64,000 nt of DNA, taken from NCBI GenBank assembly GCA_018066125.1, contig JAGHSA010000024.1, positions 59,571 to 123,570 of the forward strand, given 5' to 3'. Positions 43,556 through 54,700 of this stretch are shown piece after piece. Numbering within the stretch: the stretch's first letter is position 1; the number at the start of each line of letters is the position of its first letter. A model generated the notes under the pieces. That model had not been told where the DNA came from, made no database searches, and worked only from the letters and a program-made list of their open reading frames with translations. The stretch is from Candidatus Cryptobacteroides onthequi. GTDB lineage: Bacteria; Bacteroidota; Bacteroidia; Bacteroidales; UBA932. Both the position numbers and the translations under genes were made by a program.

Positions 43556-45586
43556 ATGGATATCAGAGCAAGACTACTCAGAAATGCTATCCTGGCGGTA
43601 TTGACAGTGACAGCTGCATCATGCGTCAAAGAGAAAAGGAATCCCGACGTAGCACCTTACGGGACATACGCAGAGGGCCTGATCTCGTCTATTGAACCTG
43701 AAGGATGGATCAAGGAATTCCTTGGCAGGCAGATTGATGGATTGACCGGCCACAAGGATGCCCTTGCCTACCCTTATGACACCGATATGTGGATGGGAGA
43801 AACGCAGCGTGTCGGCGACTGGGGCTGTGACTGGTGGCGTTTCGAGCAGACCGCCTATTTCACCGACGGTGCGATGAGAACGGGATATCTGACCGGTGAA
43901 ACTTCCCTGCTTGATATTGCCTCGAGATCCCTGGACTACACCCTGGGTACCGTTGATGAGAATGGTGAACTTGCCGTCAATGCCGAGCATGTTCTCTGGC
44001 CCTTCGCAGTGTTTTTCAGGGCCCTGCAGGCAGCATATGAGGCGACTGGCGATGTGCGTATCATACCAGCTCTCGAAAGGCATTACTCAAGCTTTCCTGG
44101 ACGCATAAACATCGTGGAAGACAGGGAAATACTGACAATTGAAGGCATGCTCTGGACATATGGAAAGACTGGCGACAAGGCTCTGCTGGACTTTGCCAGA
44201 GATTCCTGGGATCAGGGAGGCTTCCCTCTCGACGAGAAAGACTGCTGGAATGACGCGCCAATCGATCAGCATGGAGTGACATATTGCGAGCATCTGAAAC
44301 TTCCGATGCTTCTTTATGCATATACCGGAGAGGAAAAGTACCTGAATGCAGCACTCCATGCCCAGGAGAAGCTTGAGAAATACCACCTGCTCCCTGATGG
44401 TGTTCCATCTTCCGGTGAAGACCTGATGGGAAACGGCTCGCTCGCCTCTCATGAGACATGCGATATATCGGATTATTCGTGGACCATGGGTCATTTCCTG
44501 CTTGCCACAGGCGAAGCCAGATGGGGGGACGCCATCGAAAGGGCTGTCTTCAACGCCGGGGTGGGCGCTGTCACAAAGGATTTCAAGGCTTTCCAATATT
44601 TCTCTGCTCCGAACCAGTTCATTTCCACCGGAATTTCTGACCATAACAGATACAGCCATGGCCGCTGCAAAATGGCTTATCGCGCCACGCACCAGACAGA
44701 GTGCTGCGCAGGCAACGTCCAGCGATTCATGCCGAATTATGTGTCCAGGATGTGGCTTGAAGGCAGTTCGGAGGATGAGATCGTTGCGGCTCTCTATGGC
44801 CCTTGCAGCGTCTCTCGGGTCCTTCCTTCAGGACATACTGTAAAAATCCATGAAGGAACGGAATACCCTTTCGAGGACGAGGTTCGTTTCACATTTGATC
44901 TCAAGGTCTCTGAGCGCTTTGCTTTCAGTTTCCGCATTCCGGGATGGTGTGACGGCAAAGTCAGTGCACGGATCAACGGACACAAGGCAGCTGTGAAGGA
45001 CAACGGGAAAGGATTCGCTACCATCAGCAGGAAATGGAAAGACGGGGACATCCTCGTACTGGATTTCGGTTTCGAAAGCCGTATCGTAAACTTCGAATCC
45101 AACGATGCCGAAGGCAGGCTTCCGGAGGGAAACGAGTCCAGTTACCCCATGACTGCAGCCGACTCGCTCTGCAGGTATTCCTATGTAACGCGCGGACCTC
45201 TGCTCTTCAGCTACGCAATCCCGTCAAAGTGGGAAGAGGACAATGAAGACTGGTTCTACATGAACGGCAAGAAACCTGGGCTTCCAGGATACACATGCTG
45301 GAACATAACTCCGTCAGCTCCATGGAACTATGCGATCGTGAGCGGCGCCGCACCGGAATTCATCCGCAAGGATACGGAGGGCTTCCCTTTTGATCCGCAG
45401 ACATCACGATGCTCGATCCGTGTCCCTGTACGCAAGGTCAAAGGATGGGCTCTGGACGAAGACCGTTATACCAGCCGCGTTCCGTATTCATTTGAGCTTG
45501 AGGGCTCTACCGAATACATAGAGCTGATTCCATATGGCTGTACAAACCTTCGACTGACCCTGTTCCCATGGAACCAGGATCAGTGA
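43556..45586 (+). CDS. GH127-like beta-L-arabinofuranosidase lipoprotein (DUF1680)
   Basis: A 676-residue lipoprotein (TAASC, Cys23). The (alpha/alpha)6 barrel carries the zinc-thiolate catalytic set of GH127: E300 and C302 in SHETCDIS, and C383-C384 in TECCAGNVQRFMP. C-terminal beta domains follow (FSFRIPGWCDGKV, YVTRGPLLFSYAIP). The family cleaves beta-L-arabinofuranose from Hyp-linked oligo-arabinosides and pectin side chains by a Cys nucleophile. The last 7 bp overlap the convergent tannase-like gene. Confidence 0.88.
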   Translation: MDIRARLLRNAILAVLTVTAASCVKEKRNPDVAPYGTYAEGLISSIEPEGWIKEFLGRQIDGLTGHKDALAYPYDTDMWMGETQRVGDWGCDWWRFEQTAYFTDGAMRTGYLTGETSLLDIASRSLDYTLGTVDENGELAVNAEHVLWPFAVFFRALQAAYEATGDVRIIPALERHYSSFPGRINIVEDREILTIEGMLWTYGKTGDKALLDFARDSWDQGGFPLDEKDCWNDAPIDQHGVTYCEHLKLPMLLYAYTGEEKYLNAALHAQEKLEKYHLLPDGVPSSGEDLMGNGSLASHETCDISDYSWTMGHFLLATGEARWGDAIERAVFNAGVGAVTKDFKAFQYFSAPNQFISTGISDHNRYSHGRCKMAYRATHQTECCAGNVQRFMPNYVSRMWLEGSSEDEIVAALYGPCSVSRVLPSGHTVKIHEGTEYPFEDEVRFTFDLKVSERFAFSFRIPGWCDGKVSARINGHKAAVKDNGKGFATISRKWKDGDILVLDFGFESRIVNFESNDAEGRLPEGNESSYPMTAADSLCRYSYVTRGPLLFSYAIPSKWEEDNEDWFYMNGKKPGLPGYTCWNITPSAPWNYAIVSGAAPEFIRKDTEGFPFDPQTSRCSIRVPVRKVKGWALDEDRYTSRVPYSFELEGSTEYIELIPYGCTNLRLTLFPWNQDQ

Positions 45587-47172
45587 AGCACTGACTCGAG
45601 CCACCCGTACGCCTCCGGGATGTCGTAGTCACCATTGTGGTTCTGGAAAAACTCGAAACGGGTATCTGCGTCACGCACTTTTCCGTTGTTCCATATGGCA
45701 GCGAAGAGCAGGGCCTCGACGGCAAATGATGTATCCCTGTCGTCCATACCATGACGTACATACCAGAATGGAGCGGTATCACTCGTGCCTTCAATAAGAT
45801 AATCCACAGCGCTGCTCATCTTCAGTTGCATCAGCAGACGCTGTCCGTCTTCTGTGAGGAGGAAGGAATCCCAGTCAAGCCCTGTGTCATCCTTTCCCGC
45901 GCCATTAGCCATTGAGTCATGGTTCCATGAGTATCGGTTGAACGGGGAAGATGCCTGCGAGGTGGATCCGAAAAGCGTATCCTCATTGACCGGAGCGCCG
46001 AACAAGCTCTTGTTCGAAAAGGCGGGAGCAGGCTTCAGCGGAGTATATTTCGCGACATAGTACAGGTGCTTGTCAAAGTCATAAATGACTTTCCCGTCTG
46101 CATCAAAGCGCAGCCAGCCGTTGTTTGTACGGCGTATCCCCTCTTCATCGACGCCATTGGCCTCCGCAAGCATTGCCGTGGATCCCTTCACAGAAAGCGC
46201 ACGGTCAAGTTCTTCCTTCATCAGCGAAGCGATGAACTCCCTGAAATTGCCGGAATCAAGCACCTTGCCGCTCCTGTCTTTGAGGCCAAGGCTGTCAATA
46301 TATCCGGGATACATGGCTGCCAGTTCCGCAGAAGCGTTCAACAGATCTTTCTCATCCACGAAATCATAGTGCTCCTCACCTGCGAGACAGAGCGCGCGTC
46401 TTGTATCATGGTAGAGCCACTCGTAAGCCGCACATGCATGTCCGAGATCGGTAATCGGGCAATATGCGATAACACCGTACACATCGTCTCCACAGTCCCT
46501 TTCCGAGCAGAATGAACCGTCTTTACGCATATAGATACCTGCTGCGCCGACCTCATAAAGGGATTCGAAGAAATCAGGACTGTTGCCGCTTGCTGCAATC
46601 AGTGTCGACAGCGCCCCGCCACCGGATATGCCGGTAACGATTATCTTGTCCACATCGCCGGCTGGAAGACGCTTCCTGTTGTATTTCAGGTATCTCACCA
46701 CTGCCTTTGTATCAGTCATCGTGGCGGGCGAATGGCCGAGATGCTGTCCGTCTGCCGGTCCGTTTCCCCTGCTGCGGCAGCCATATGAAACTATCACATA
46801 TCCTTTCTTGAGTGCGGTTGCCACCTTCTCGTCCGAATCGCTGGAATATGAAGCTCCGTCTACGACAGTGTCGCTGCGATAGTGGTTGTTGAGCCATCCT
46901 GCATTGTCGACATACAGCATGACAGGCGAGGACTTGGTGGCATTAGAAGGGATGTACACGTTCACAATCTGGTCCTCGGGACGGTTGGGGCGAAGAAGGT
47001 ATCCACCTTTGTGCCACGTCACACTCAGCAGTTCACCATCTACCGTGACCTTGAGCACGGTCTTCTCGGTTCTTCTGAAATCGATGCCGCCCGTGTTTCC
47101 GGAAGCCGGAAGGGCCATGGCAAGGCAGGTGCATGCTGCAGAAAGCAGCACAGTGACGATCATTCGTTTCAT
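45580..47172 (-). CDS. Tannase/feruloyl-esterase-like secreted alpha/beta hydrolase
   Basis: A 530-residue protein with a signal peptide (region to about residue 25). The nucleophile is S183 in VTGISGGGALS. C-terminal YVRHGMDDRDTSFAVEAL and the final NHNGDYD supply the acid and His, matching the subtype-B tannase pattern. Such enzymes release gallate, ferulate or related aromatic acids. In a polysaccharide locus, removal of phenolic esters is likely; the exact ester is unknown. It is 7 bp downstream of the GH20 gene on the same strand. Confidence 0.85.
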   Translation of the reverse strand: MKRMIVTVLLSAACTCLAMALPASGNTGGIDFRRTEKTVLKVTVDGELLSVTWHKGGYLLRPNRPEDQIVNVYIPSNATKSSPVMLYVDNAGWLNNHYRSDTVVDGASYSSDSDEKVATALKKGYVIVSYGCRSRGNGPADGQHLGHSPATMTDTKAVVRYLKYNRKRLPAGDVDKIIVTGISGGGALSTLIAASGNSPDFFESLYEVGAAGIYMRKDGSFCSERDCGDDVYGVIAYCPITDLGHACAAYEWLYHDTRRALCLAGEEHYDFVDEKDLLNASAELAAMYPGYIDSLGLKDRSGKVLDSGNFREFIASLMKEELDRALSVKGSTAMLAEANGVDEEGIRRTNNGWLRFDADGKVIYDFDKHLYYVAKYTPLKPAPAFSNKSLFGAPVNEDTLFGSTSQASSPFNRYSWNHDSMANGAGKDDTGLDWDSFLLTEDGQRLLMQLKMSSAVDYLIEGTSDTAPFWYVRHGMDDRDTSFAVEALLFAAIWNNGKVRDADTRFEFFQNHNGDYDIPEAYGWLESVLH

Positions 47173-47179
47173 AGGCGTC

Positions 47180-48844
47180 TCAGCGTGCTTGTCTGTGGTT
47201 TATTCCATTGTTCTCGAGGTATGGCAGTTCGTACTTCACGACAGTCGAATAGAGTCTGTCAAATGCCTCCTGCATCTGCTCCTCTCCCCTGTTGCCCGGT
47301 TCATCCCAGTCAGGACGGGCATTCCATGCCCTGTCGAATATGCCATAGGCCTTGGGGAACACGGCATAGCAGGCCTGGTCGAAATCACGGAGGTTCTCGC
47401 CCCACAGATATGCGCCGGTTCCATATATGCAGTCCGGCCTTTCAAGACGGACGCCTGTCTTTCCTGTACTCCTGTAGATGTTGTATGGCAGGAGGGAAAA
47501 TGCCTTGTGCTCGTCCAGACCTCCATCAGTGGACCATGCGCACACATAGGCCACCTCAGGGAGCAGGCGCGCCTGGGTTTCAGGGTTCAGATTCACAGCC
47601 ATCTCCTGCCATCCTGCCACCTTCAGGCCACGTGCCCGGACGATGTCTATCAGCCTGCATACGAAGTAATCGTGCAGGTTGCTCTCCCCTTCCAATCTGA
47701 CAGCCTGTGCCGCAGGTGACTTCTGCCATACACCCTTTGCGACTTCGTCGCCTCCCATGTTGATGACTGTCAGCGGGTATCCGGCTTCGTCCCATATCGA
47801 CACAAGGCCATCCACCACTTTCTCAATGAACCTGTATGTGGACGGAAGGGCCACGTTGAGCGCATTGCGGCGATGGTTGTTGCTGGACAGATACACCGAC
47901 TCGTCCTCAGGTTCCACAAGCCTGTATGTATCGTCACCGGTTTCCCTGAAACGGTATTCCATAGCCATTATTGCGGCATATGAGTGGCCGGGCACGTCAA
48001 ATTCGGGTATGACTGTGATATGATGCTCAGCAGCATATCGTATTATTTCCACGAGGTCCTCACGGGTGTAGAAGCCCTGGGTATTGGAAGCCGCATCAGA
48101 AGGGTCGAAGCTGCCGTCGAAGGCAGGATGGGGAGCATCGATTTCCGCATATGTGCCGTCTGCCTGCCTTGCAGGGAGTCTGTGAAAAGCTCCGTACGCA
48201 GTAAGCTCCGGCAATCCGTCGATCTCGACGCGCCAGCCCTCGTCCTCGGTCAGGTGGAACTGAAGGGCGTTTATCTTGTATCTCGCCAGAAGGCCGATAA
48301 GGGTCTTCACCTGATCTACGGTATAGAAAGCACGGCCTGCATCAAGCATGAACATTCTGTACTCCAGATCCGGCCAGTCCTCTATCGTCATGTTTGGAAG
48401 CCGCCTGGAGCCCGCATTAGAGCAGAGCCTTTCAAGGGTCTGAGAAGCATAGTAAGCGCCGTCGGAATCAGCGGCTTCGACCTTGACCGTGCCGTCAATG
48501 ACAATCCTGTACCACCCGGGTTTACGGCCTTCTGAGATCTCTGTTTCATATGTGTCGAACTCTGTTGCGCCCTCAGATGGAATCACCTTCTTCAGCTCGG
48601 GGATCATATCAGTCAGTGAAGGCTCGGAATAGTTCCAGCTGAAGCTGTCCTGAGGGCCTTTGCCTTCGACCGGACGGTATTCGACAGGAAGAAACATATC
48701 TTTGCGGCCTTCGCGCTGAAGGACGAATCCCTCGGGAAAGAATGAATGACGCGTGAGCGCGGCAGAAGTGTATTTCATCACAAGGGTATCCCTGCCCGAA
48801 TTCACGGGCTCGAAGCTGTAATACCATCCATTGAAGTGTTTCAT
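47180..48844 (-). CDS. GH20 hexosaminidase-like enzyme without signal peptide
   Basis: A 554-residue GH20 enzyme. After about 85 unassigned residues, the GH20b-like part (WYRIVIDGTVKVEAADSDGA) leads into the barrel, with MFMLDAGRAFYTVDQVK (the family usually has DxxR), HLTEDEGWR, PEFDVPGHS, the catalytic pair D366-E367 in MGGDEV, and CAWSTDG. It has no signal peptide, since it starts MKHFNGWYYSFEP, 2 bp after the sensor-AraC stop. Either it is cytoplasmic or its N-terminus was lost. It and the tannase gene appear to be coupled to the sensor gene. Confidence 0.85.
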   Translation of the reverse strand: MKHFNGWYYSFEPVNSGRDTLVMKYTSAALTRHSFFPEGFVLQREGRKDMFLPVEYRPVEGKGPQDSFSWNYSEPSLTDMIPELKKVIPSEGATEFDTYETEISEGRKPGWYRIVIDGTVKVEAADSDGAYYASQTLERLCSNAGSRRLPNMTIEDWPDLEYRMFMLDAGRAFYTVDQVKTLIGLLARYKINALQFHLTEDEGWRVEIDGLPELTAYGAFHRLPARQADGTYAEIDAPHPAFDGSFDPSDAASNTQGFYTREDLVEIIRYAAEHHITVIPEFDVPGHSYAAIMAMEYRFRETGDDTYRLVEPEDESVYLSSNNHRRNALNVALPSTYRFIEKVVDGLVSIWDEAGYPLTVINMGGDEVAKGVWQKSPAAQAVRLEGESNLHDYFVCRLIDIVRARGLKVAGWQEMAVNLNPETQARLLPEVAYVCAWSTDGGLDEHKAFSLLPYNIYRSTGKTGVRLERPDCIYGTGAYLWGENLRDFDQACYAVFPKAYGIFDRAWNARPDWDEPGNRGEEQMQEAFDRLYSTVVKYELPYLENNGINHRQAR

Positions 48845-48846
48845 CT

Positions 48847-51531
48847 CTATTGATGCTTTAGATCTTTGCGATACTGTGTGGGACTGCAGCCGGTAAGTTC
48901 CTTGAACACGCTGCTGAAATGCCTTGGATAGGCGAATCCTATGCTGTATGATATCTCGTTGATATTCATTTCGGTTTCCTTCAGCAGACGTATGGCCTCC
49001 TCGATCCTCATTCTTTTGATGTAGTCATTGAGGCTGTAGCCGGTGATCATCTTCACTTTGTCATACAGCGCGCTTCTGCTGATTCCGAGAGCGACGGTAA
49101 GAGTATTTGCGGTTATTTCCTCGCTCATGTTCTCTCTCACATAATTATCCAGGCGCTCCATGAGGGCACGGTCTTTCTGGGATATGGCACTCTCTACGAG
49201 ACCGTTCCGGCGCATATTGCGTCTGACTGCCATATAAATGAGAACCGAGGACAGACCGGTCAGCAGGACAATCATGAAAACCATGAATATCAGAGTGCGA
49301 TACCATACCTGGTCTATCACTATCCTGACCACTGCGGGTTCAGACTCAGCCACCTCATCTGATGGAAGGCATACGGCAGAAACGGTATAGGTCCCCGGAG
49401 CCAGAGAGGTAAGCTTCAACGTAGAGGAAGGCAGGATGACCACGCTCTCGTCGACACCTGATACCACAAACCTGAAACGCGCGTTCTCATGGAAACTGAT
49501 TCCAAGGACAGAATAGTCGAGTGTCAGATTCCTTGAATTCCATGGGATATGTACGCTTGAACGCGGCCCGTCGTCAAAATGGAAACGTTTGCGGTCTGTG
49601 GTTATTTCGTTCAGGATCATCCTTGGAAGTTCCTTTTTCCTCGAGATGTTTGCGAGTTCGGTGTCTATGCTCACAAGTCCCGATGAACCGGCCCAGTAGA
49701 AGATTCCGTCCTCGACATTCTCGTGCCAGCCATTCAGAATGGCATTTCTGGTGTAGCCGTCGAAAGGGCCGTAGCTGCAGAAAACGTCCCTGCGCACGTC
49801 GTAGAGGAACAATCCGTTGCCTGCTGCTATCCAGACCATTCCATCCTCATCGACAGTCAGGGTCGTAATCCTTTCGAATGGAAGTGAAGCGACTTCCTTT
49901 ATTGCTCCGCAACTGCGCTTGTCGGCATCATAATTACAGAAACAAAGGCCATCGCTGCACGCGATCCATATCCTGCTTGAACGCTTGTCATAGCTGACAG
50001 ACACAATGTCACCGTGACCGAGCGCCACTCCCAGGTCATGAAGGACGAAATCGTCGAAAGTATTGACATACACCTTGTCATAGCGGTAAGTCATCACCAG
50101 CTCATCGGAATGCCAGCCGAACTTCATTCCCGGGGATGGAGAACCGTCATCCAGAAGAAGCAGATGCGATTTCTCGGATACAGGGTCATAGATATATGTA
50201 TTGCCCTTGCATAGTATCATTATCGCGTCATCACGCAGCCTGCAGGCCACCGGCAGTCCCATTCTCCAGTCATCGAATCTGTCTGGAATGCCGTTGAGCC
50301 GGACAGGACGGTAGGTGCCTGTCTTTTTGTTGAAAAGCGTGAATCCCTTGGTGTAGATCACGGCAAGTAGATCGTCCCCCTTGAAGCCTGTGACACATGG
50401 AAGATAGTCCCCGAAAGTGGCTGGATAGTGCCTGAACTGCCCTGTTGAAGGGTCATAGGAATTTATGCCGTTGCCGTCGGTTCCTATCCAGAACATGCCG
50501 TCCTCATCTCGATACAGTCCATACACGCTCCGCTCGCTGAGTCCCATCGTGCTGTTGAGCACAGCATCAGAGTAGGTGTGGATATATTGTTTCCTCAGAT
50601 TGAACATGCCATAACGTGTGGTGCCTATCCACATCTCACCGTCCTCGTCATCATATACGACGGTGACTGCATTGCTCGGAAATGAAGACGGGTCGCCGGG
50701 GACATGCATCATCTGTGTCACCTTCATTGTCAGCGGATCCAGAAGGTTGACACCGCCTCCGTCTGTGGCTATCCATATCGACCCGTCATAGCATGTCATG
50801 TCAAAGACATATTCTGAGCTCAGGTTCTTGAGCTTGCCCAGATAATGTCCGTCGCGGCTGAAGCGATGCACTCCGTCACCATAATACCCCACGAAGAATG
50901 AGTCCCCCGACGGAATGATGCTCATCAGGGTCGAGCCCATTCCGTCGGAGAATCGTCCCAGATGCTGGGTCTCGGTATCGAAACGCCATATCCCTCCGTC
51001 ATCGGTACCCAGAAGAACGGTGCCATCGGACAGCGGTTCCACAGTATGCACACTTATATTGCCGGGGAATACAACAAGGGTCGGGTTGTCAGTCTTGCCG
51101 CTGGGGAATCGATTCAGGACATAGCCGTCATAAACCCATATTTCATCTCCCACGCGCGAGCAGTAGCCCCTCACACCGTCGGCGATCTGAGCGAAAGCGT
51201 TCTTCGTCCTGTCAAAGACATAGGTCCCTTTAATGGTGGACGCCCAGATGGTTCCGTCAGCCCCTTCGGCGATAGAACTGACGCTCTCCCCGTCCAGAGG
51301 ATAGCGCACATGACCGGCAAAAGAGAAAAAGTCCATGCCGTTCATAGTGCCTACCCACATACCGCCACGCCGGTCTTTCAGGATTGTGTTGACAAAGGGA
51401 TTCGTCAACCCGTCATCCATCGAGATGCAGGTACTGGAGTAGCGCACCTCGGGCCTTGCAGATCGAGGCTGAGCAAGAGCTCCTGTCGAAATGCACAATA
51501 GCAGCAATGCTCTGACAACTTGTTTTCTCAT
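48847..51531 (-). CDS. Reg_prop/Y_Y_Y sensor fused to AraC, without kinase
   Basis: An 894-residue membrane regulator. A signal peptide (TGALAQ near residue 20) precedes a long periplasmic two-propeller region of Reg_prop repeats (GGMWVGTMNGMDFF, GSIWIATDGGGVNLL, GMFWIGTDGNGINSY, GMVWIAAGNGLFLY; about 30-620). A Y_Y_Y domain (about 640-735) and one transmembrane helix (TLIFMVFMIVLLTGLSSVLI) follow, then a C-terminal AraC HTH (about 790-894). It lacks the histidine kinase and receiver domains of hybrid two-component systems. It is divergent from the second susC and probably controls this polysaccharide locus. Start at MRKQVVRAL. Confidence 0.92.
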   Translation of the reverse strand: MRKQVVRALLLLCISTGALAQPRSARPEVRYSSTCISMDDGLTNPFVNTILKDRRGGMWVGTMNGMDFFSFAGHVRYPLDGESVSSIAEGADGTIWASTIKGTYVFDRTKNAFAQIADGVRGYCSRVGDEIWVYDGYVLNRFPSGKTDNPTLVVFPGNISVHTVEPLSDGTVLLGTDDGGIWRFDTETQHLGRFSDGMGSTLMSIIPSGDSFFVGYYGDGVHRFSRDGHYLGKLKNLSSEYVFDMTCYDGSIWIATDGGGVNLLDPLTMKVTQMMHVPGDPSSFPSNAVTVVYDDEDGEMWIGTTRYGMFNLRKQYIHTYSDAVLNSTMGLSERSVYGLYRDEDGMFWIGTDGNGINSYDPSTGQFRHYPATFGDYLPCVTGFKGDDLLAVIYTKGFTLFNKKTGTYRPVRLNGIPDRFDDWRMGLPVACRLRDDAIMILCKGNTYIYDPVSEKSHLLLLDDGSPSPGMKFGWHSDELVMTYRYDKVYVNTFDDFVLHDLGVALGHGDIVSVSYDKRSSRIWIACSDGLCFCNYDADKRSCGAIKEVASLPFERITTLTVDEDGMVWIAAGNGLFLYDVRRDVFCSYGPFDGYTRNAILNGWHENVEDGIFYWAGSSGLVSIDTELANISRKKELPRMILNEITTDRKRFHFDDGPRSSVHIPWNSRNLTLDYSVLGISFHENARFRFVVSGVDESVVILPSSTLKLTSLAPGTYTVSAVCLPSDEVAESEPAVVRIVIDQVWYRTLIFMVFMIVLLTGLSSVLIYMAVRRNMRRNGLVESAISQKDRALMERLDNYVRENMSEEITANTLTVALGISRSALYDKVKMITGYSLNDYIKRMRIEEAIRLLKETEMNINEISYSIGFAYPRHFSSVFKELTGCSPTQYRKDLKHQ

Positions 51532-51708
51532 GAAAACAAAGGTATTCCATAAAAGCGTTGAAAACAACTCCAGAAGTGTCTGAAATGCGCATTTGGACTA
51601 TGGAGGAGTTTTTTTAGACCACCGCTGAATGCAACGGTTCACGGATAATCTACCTTTACTTCGTAAAACCGCGACAGTTTTTCAAAACCAATATTAATAA
51701 CAATTTTT

Positions 51709-54700
51709 ATGAAAAAATTTCTAGTCACTTGTTTCGCAGCGCTTCTCGTTCTGCCGGCATTTGCACAGAAGCTCTACACCGGCGTGGTCAGAGACGCATC
51801 CGGTGCACCATTCGAGGGGGCGGTCGTGCAGATTCTGGAAACCCGTGCCGCTGCTGTCACCAACGCTGACGGTGCCTTTTCGGTTAGCGCATCAAAAGGC
51901 CAGACTATGGAGGTCAACTGTATCGGCATGAAAACCGTCACTCTCACAGTCCCGGAGAACGGGCCGGTCAATGTCGTGCTCCAGGAGGACACCCAGCTCA
52001 TTGAGGAGACCGTCGTTGTAGGTTACGGTGTAACCAAAAAGCGCGACCTTGCAGGCAGCGTCACCTCCATCAAGGCGGAGGAAGTCAAGGCAGGTGTCAT
52101 CACCAGTCCTGAAGATCTCATCAAGGGACGTGCAGCCGGTGTGACCGTCACCCAGAACTCTTCTGCACCTGACGGATCACTCAACATCCGTATCCGCGGC
52201 GCGGCATCACTGGGCACAAACAACGACCCTCTCTATGTTGTCGACGGAATCCTCACATCTCCTGGAAACATGCTTGCTCCTGAAGACATCGAGAGCATCG
52301 AAATCCTCAAGGATGCGGCATCTACTGCAATCTATGGAGCAAGAGGAGCAAACGGCGTCGTGATCATCACAACCAAGAGAGGCCATCATGACCAGTTCTC
52401 CGTCAACTATTCTTACAGTCTATCCGCCAAGTCATGCCACAACAACATCGACCTCATGGATGCCCAGGACGAGATGCGTTACGGCAACAAGATCTGGGAA
52501 GAAAACGGCAAGATGGGAGCACAGCCGTTCCCTGAGAAGTATCTTGAATATAAGGGTCCCGGCACCGACTGGATCAAGGAGTTCAGCCGCACAGGTGTGA
52601 CCCAGACTCATGCAGTATCGATGACAGGCGGAACCGAGAAGGTACAGGCAGCCGCTACAATCAACTACCATGACAACCAGGGTACAATCCAGAACACTGA
52701 CTTCAGACGACTCAATGGCCGTGTCAATGTGGATTTCACACCTGTGAAATGGCTCAAGGCAGGTATCAACTCACACTTCACAAGGAGCAACGGAACCTAT
52801 GTCCCGATGGATATCGCATCTGCAACCGAGAATGCGATGTACCGACTCCTCATCGTCTCTCCTCTGGACAAGAACGACGATTCCGGACTCACATGGATCG
52901 GCAAGGCTCAGTTCGGCGATGAGATTCAGAGATACTTCAGGAACGCGGACTACCACGATTCATCCATGGAGGCCGTCCTCTCAGGCTACGGCGAGGCAAC
53001 CTTCTGGAAGAAGCTCTCTGTCAGGGGCCAGTACTCTACAAAATTCACCTACTACAAAGGACAGAATTACCTCAACCGCAATACCCAGGTCGGAATGGGA
53101 AAGAACGGTATTGCAACAGTATCCACAAACGACAGGATATATCAGCAGGTCGACGGTCTGGTTACCTACCATGACAACTTCGCCGGTCACCACGACCTCA
53201 AGCTCATCGCCGGAACCAGCTACAGGAAGAGTGTAGCAGAAAGCCTCAATGCATCCGGATCGGATTTCACGACCGACGCTTTCCGCTTCTACAATCTCGG
53301 AGCTGCAGGAAACTACGATTCAATGGGTTCATGGAGAGATGACAAGACCAATCTCTCATTCTTTGGAAGAGCCGAGTACGTACTTCTCGACAGGTACATC
53401 TTCAACGCAAGCATACGCGCCGACGGTGCATCAAACTTCGGTAAGAACAACAAGTGGGGTTATTTCCCTGGCGCTTCTGCTGCATGGCAGCTCGGTGACG
53501 AGAGCTGGATGGAATGGGCAAAGCCTGCACTCTCACAGCTCAAGCTGCGCGCCAGCTGGGGTCAGACCGGAAACGACAGCATAGGCAGCTACAGGTCACT
53601 CAAGACTTACGCCAGCTGGAAAGCATACACCGGTCTCAACAACACAGCTTCCAGCCTCTACCTCGGTTCACCTGGCAACAACTCCCTCATGTGGGAGACA
53701 ACGACCCAGACCGACCTCGGTCTCGACGCAATCTTCTTCAAGGGAAGGGTCGAGCTCTCTCTCGACTACTATGACAAGCTCACTACCAACCTTCTCAATG
53801 ATGTAACCATCTCATACAGCCACCTCGGCATAGGTACAACCGTCGGCAACCTCGGTTCTGTTTCCAACAAGGGTTATGAGATCTTCCTCAAATGGCACAT
53901 CGTCGACAAGAAGAATTTCAGCTGGTCGACAAATGTCGCTTTCTCTTACAACAAGAGCAACATTGTCGATATCAACCAGAAGAAGCATGTAGCAGTCAGG
54001 CCACAGGGTGCATATGAGAGCCACAACTACATCGAAATGGACAAGGGACTTCCTCTTGCTGCCATTTACGGCTACAAGTGCATAGGCATCCTCCAGAAGG
54101 GTGAGACATACGATCCGCAGCCGAAGTCACAGCCAGGTGACTACATATTCGAAGATGTAGATCCGAACGGCAAGATCGACTCAGACGACAAGACAATGCT
54201 CGGCGTAGGTATTCCTCCTATGGCACTCGGTTGGGGTCACACATTCCGTTTCTATGGTTTCGATGCAACAGTCTTCTTTGACGGATCGTTCGGAGGAAGC
54301 CTTCTGAACCTTTCAAAGGTTGTTCTCGAAGACAAGGACCGACTCAGAACCTGTTTCGACAGATGGACAAAGGAGAATCCTTCAACGACTCTCGGCCGTT
54401 CCATCTGGGAGAAGACAACAGAATACCAGTATGGTTCATTTGTGAATTCCAACTATGTGGAGAAGTCTGATTTCCTCCGTCTCTCAAACCTCGAAATCGG
54501 CTACACCATACCTGTTGAAAAGCTCAAGATCAACAATGCCATCAAGGCAGCGAGAGTATTCGTAGGAGGCCAGAGACTCTTCACACTCACCAAGTACTCA
54601 GGTTTTGATCCAGAGGTCAGTTCAGGCGGTGCAAGCGATACGGCACATGGTCTTGACTGGGCTGCATACCCTCCATTCAAGACTTTCAACTGCGGAGTCA

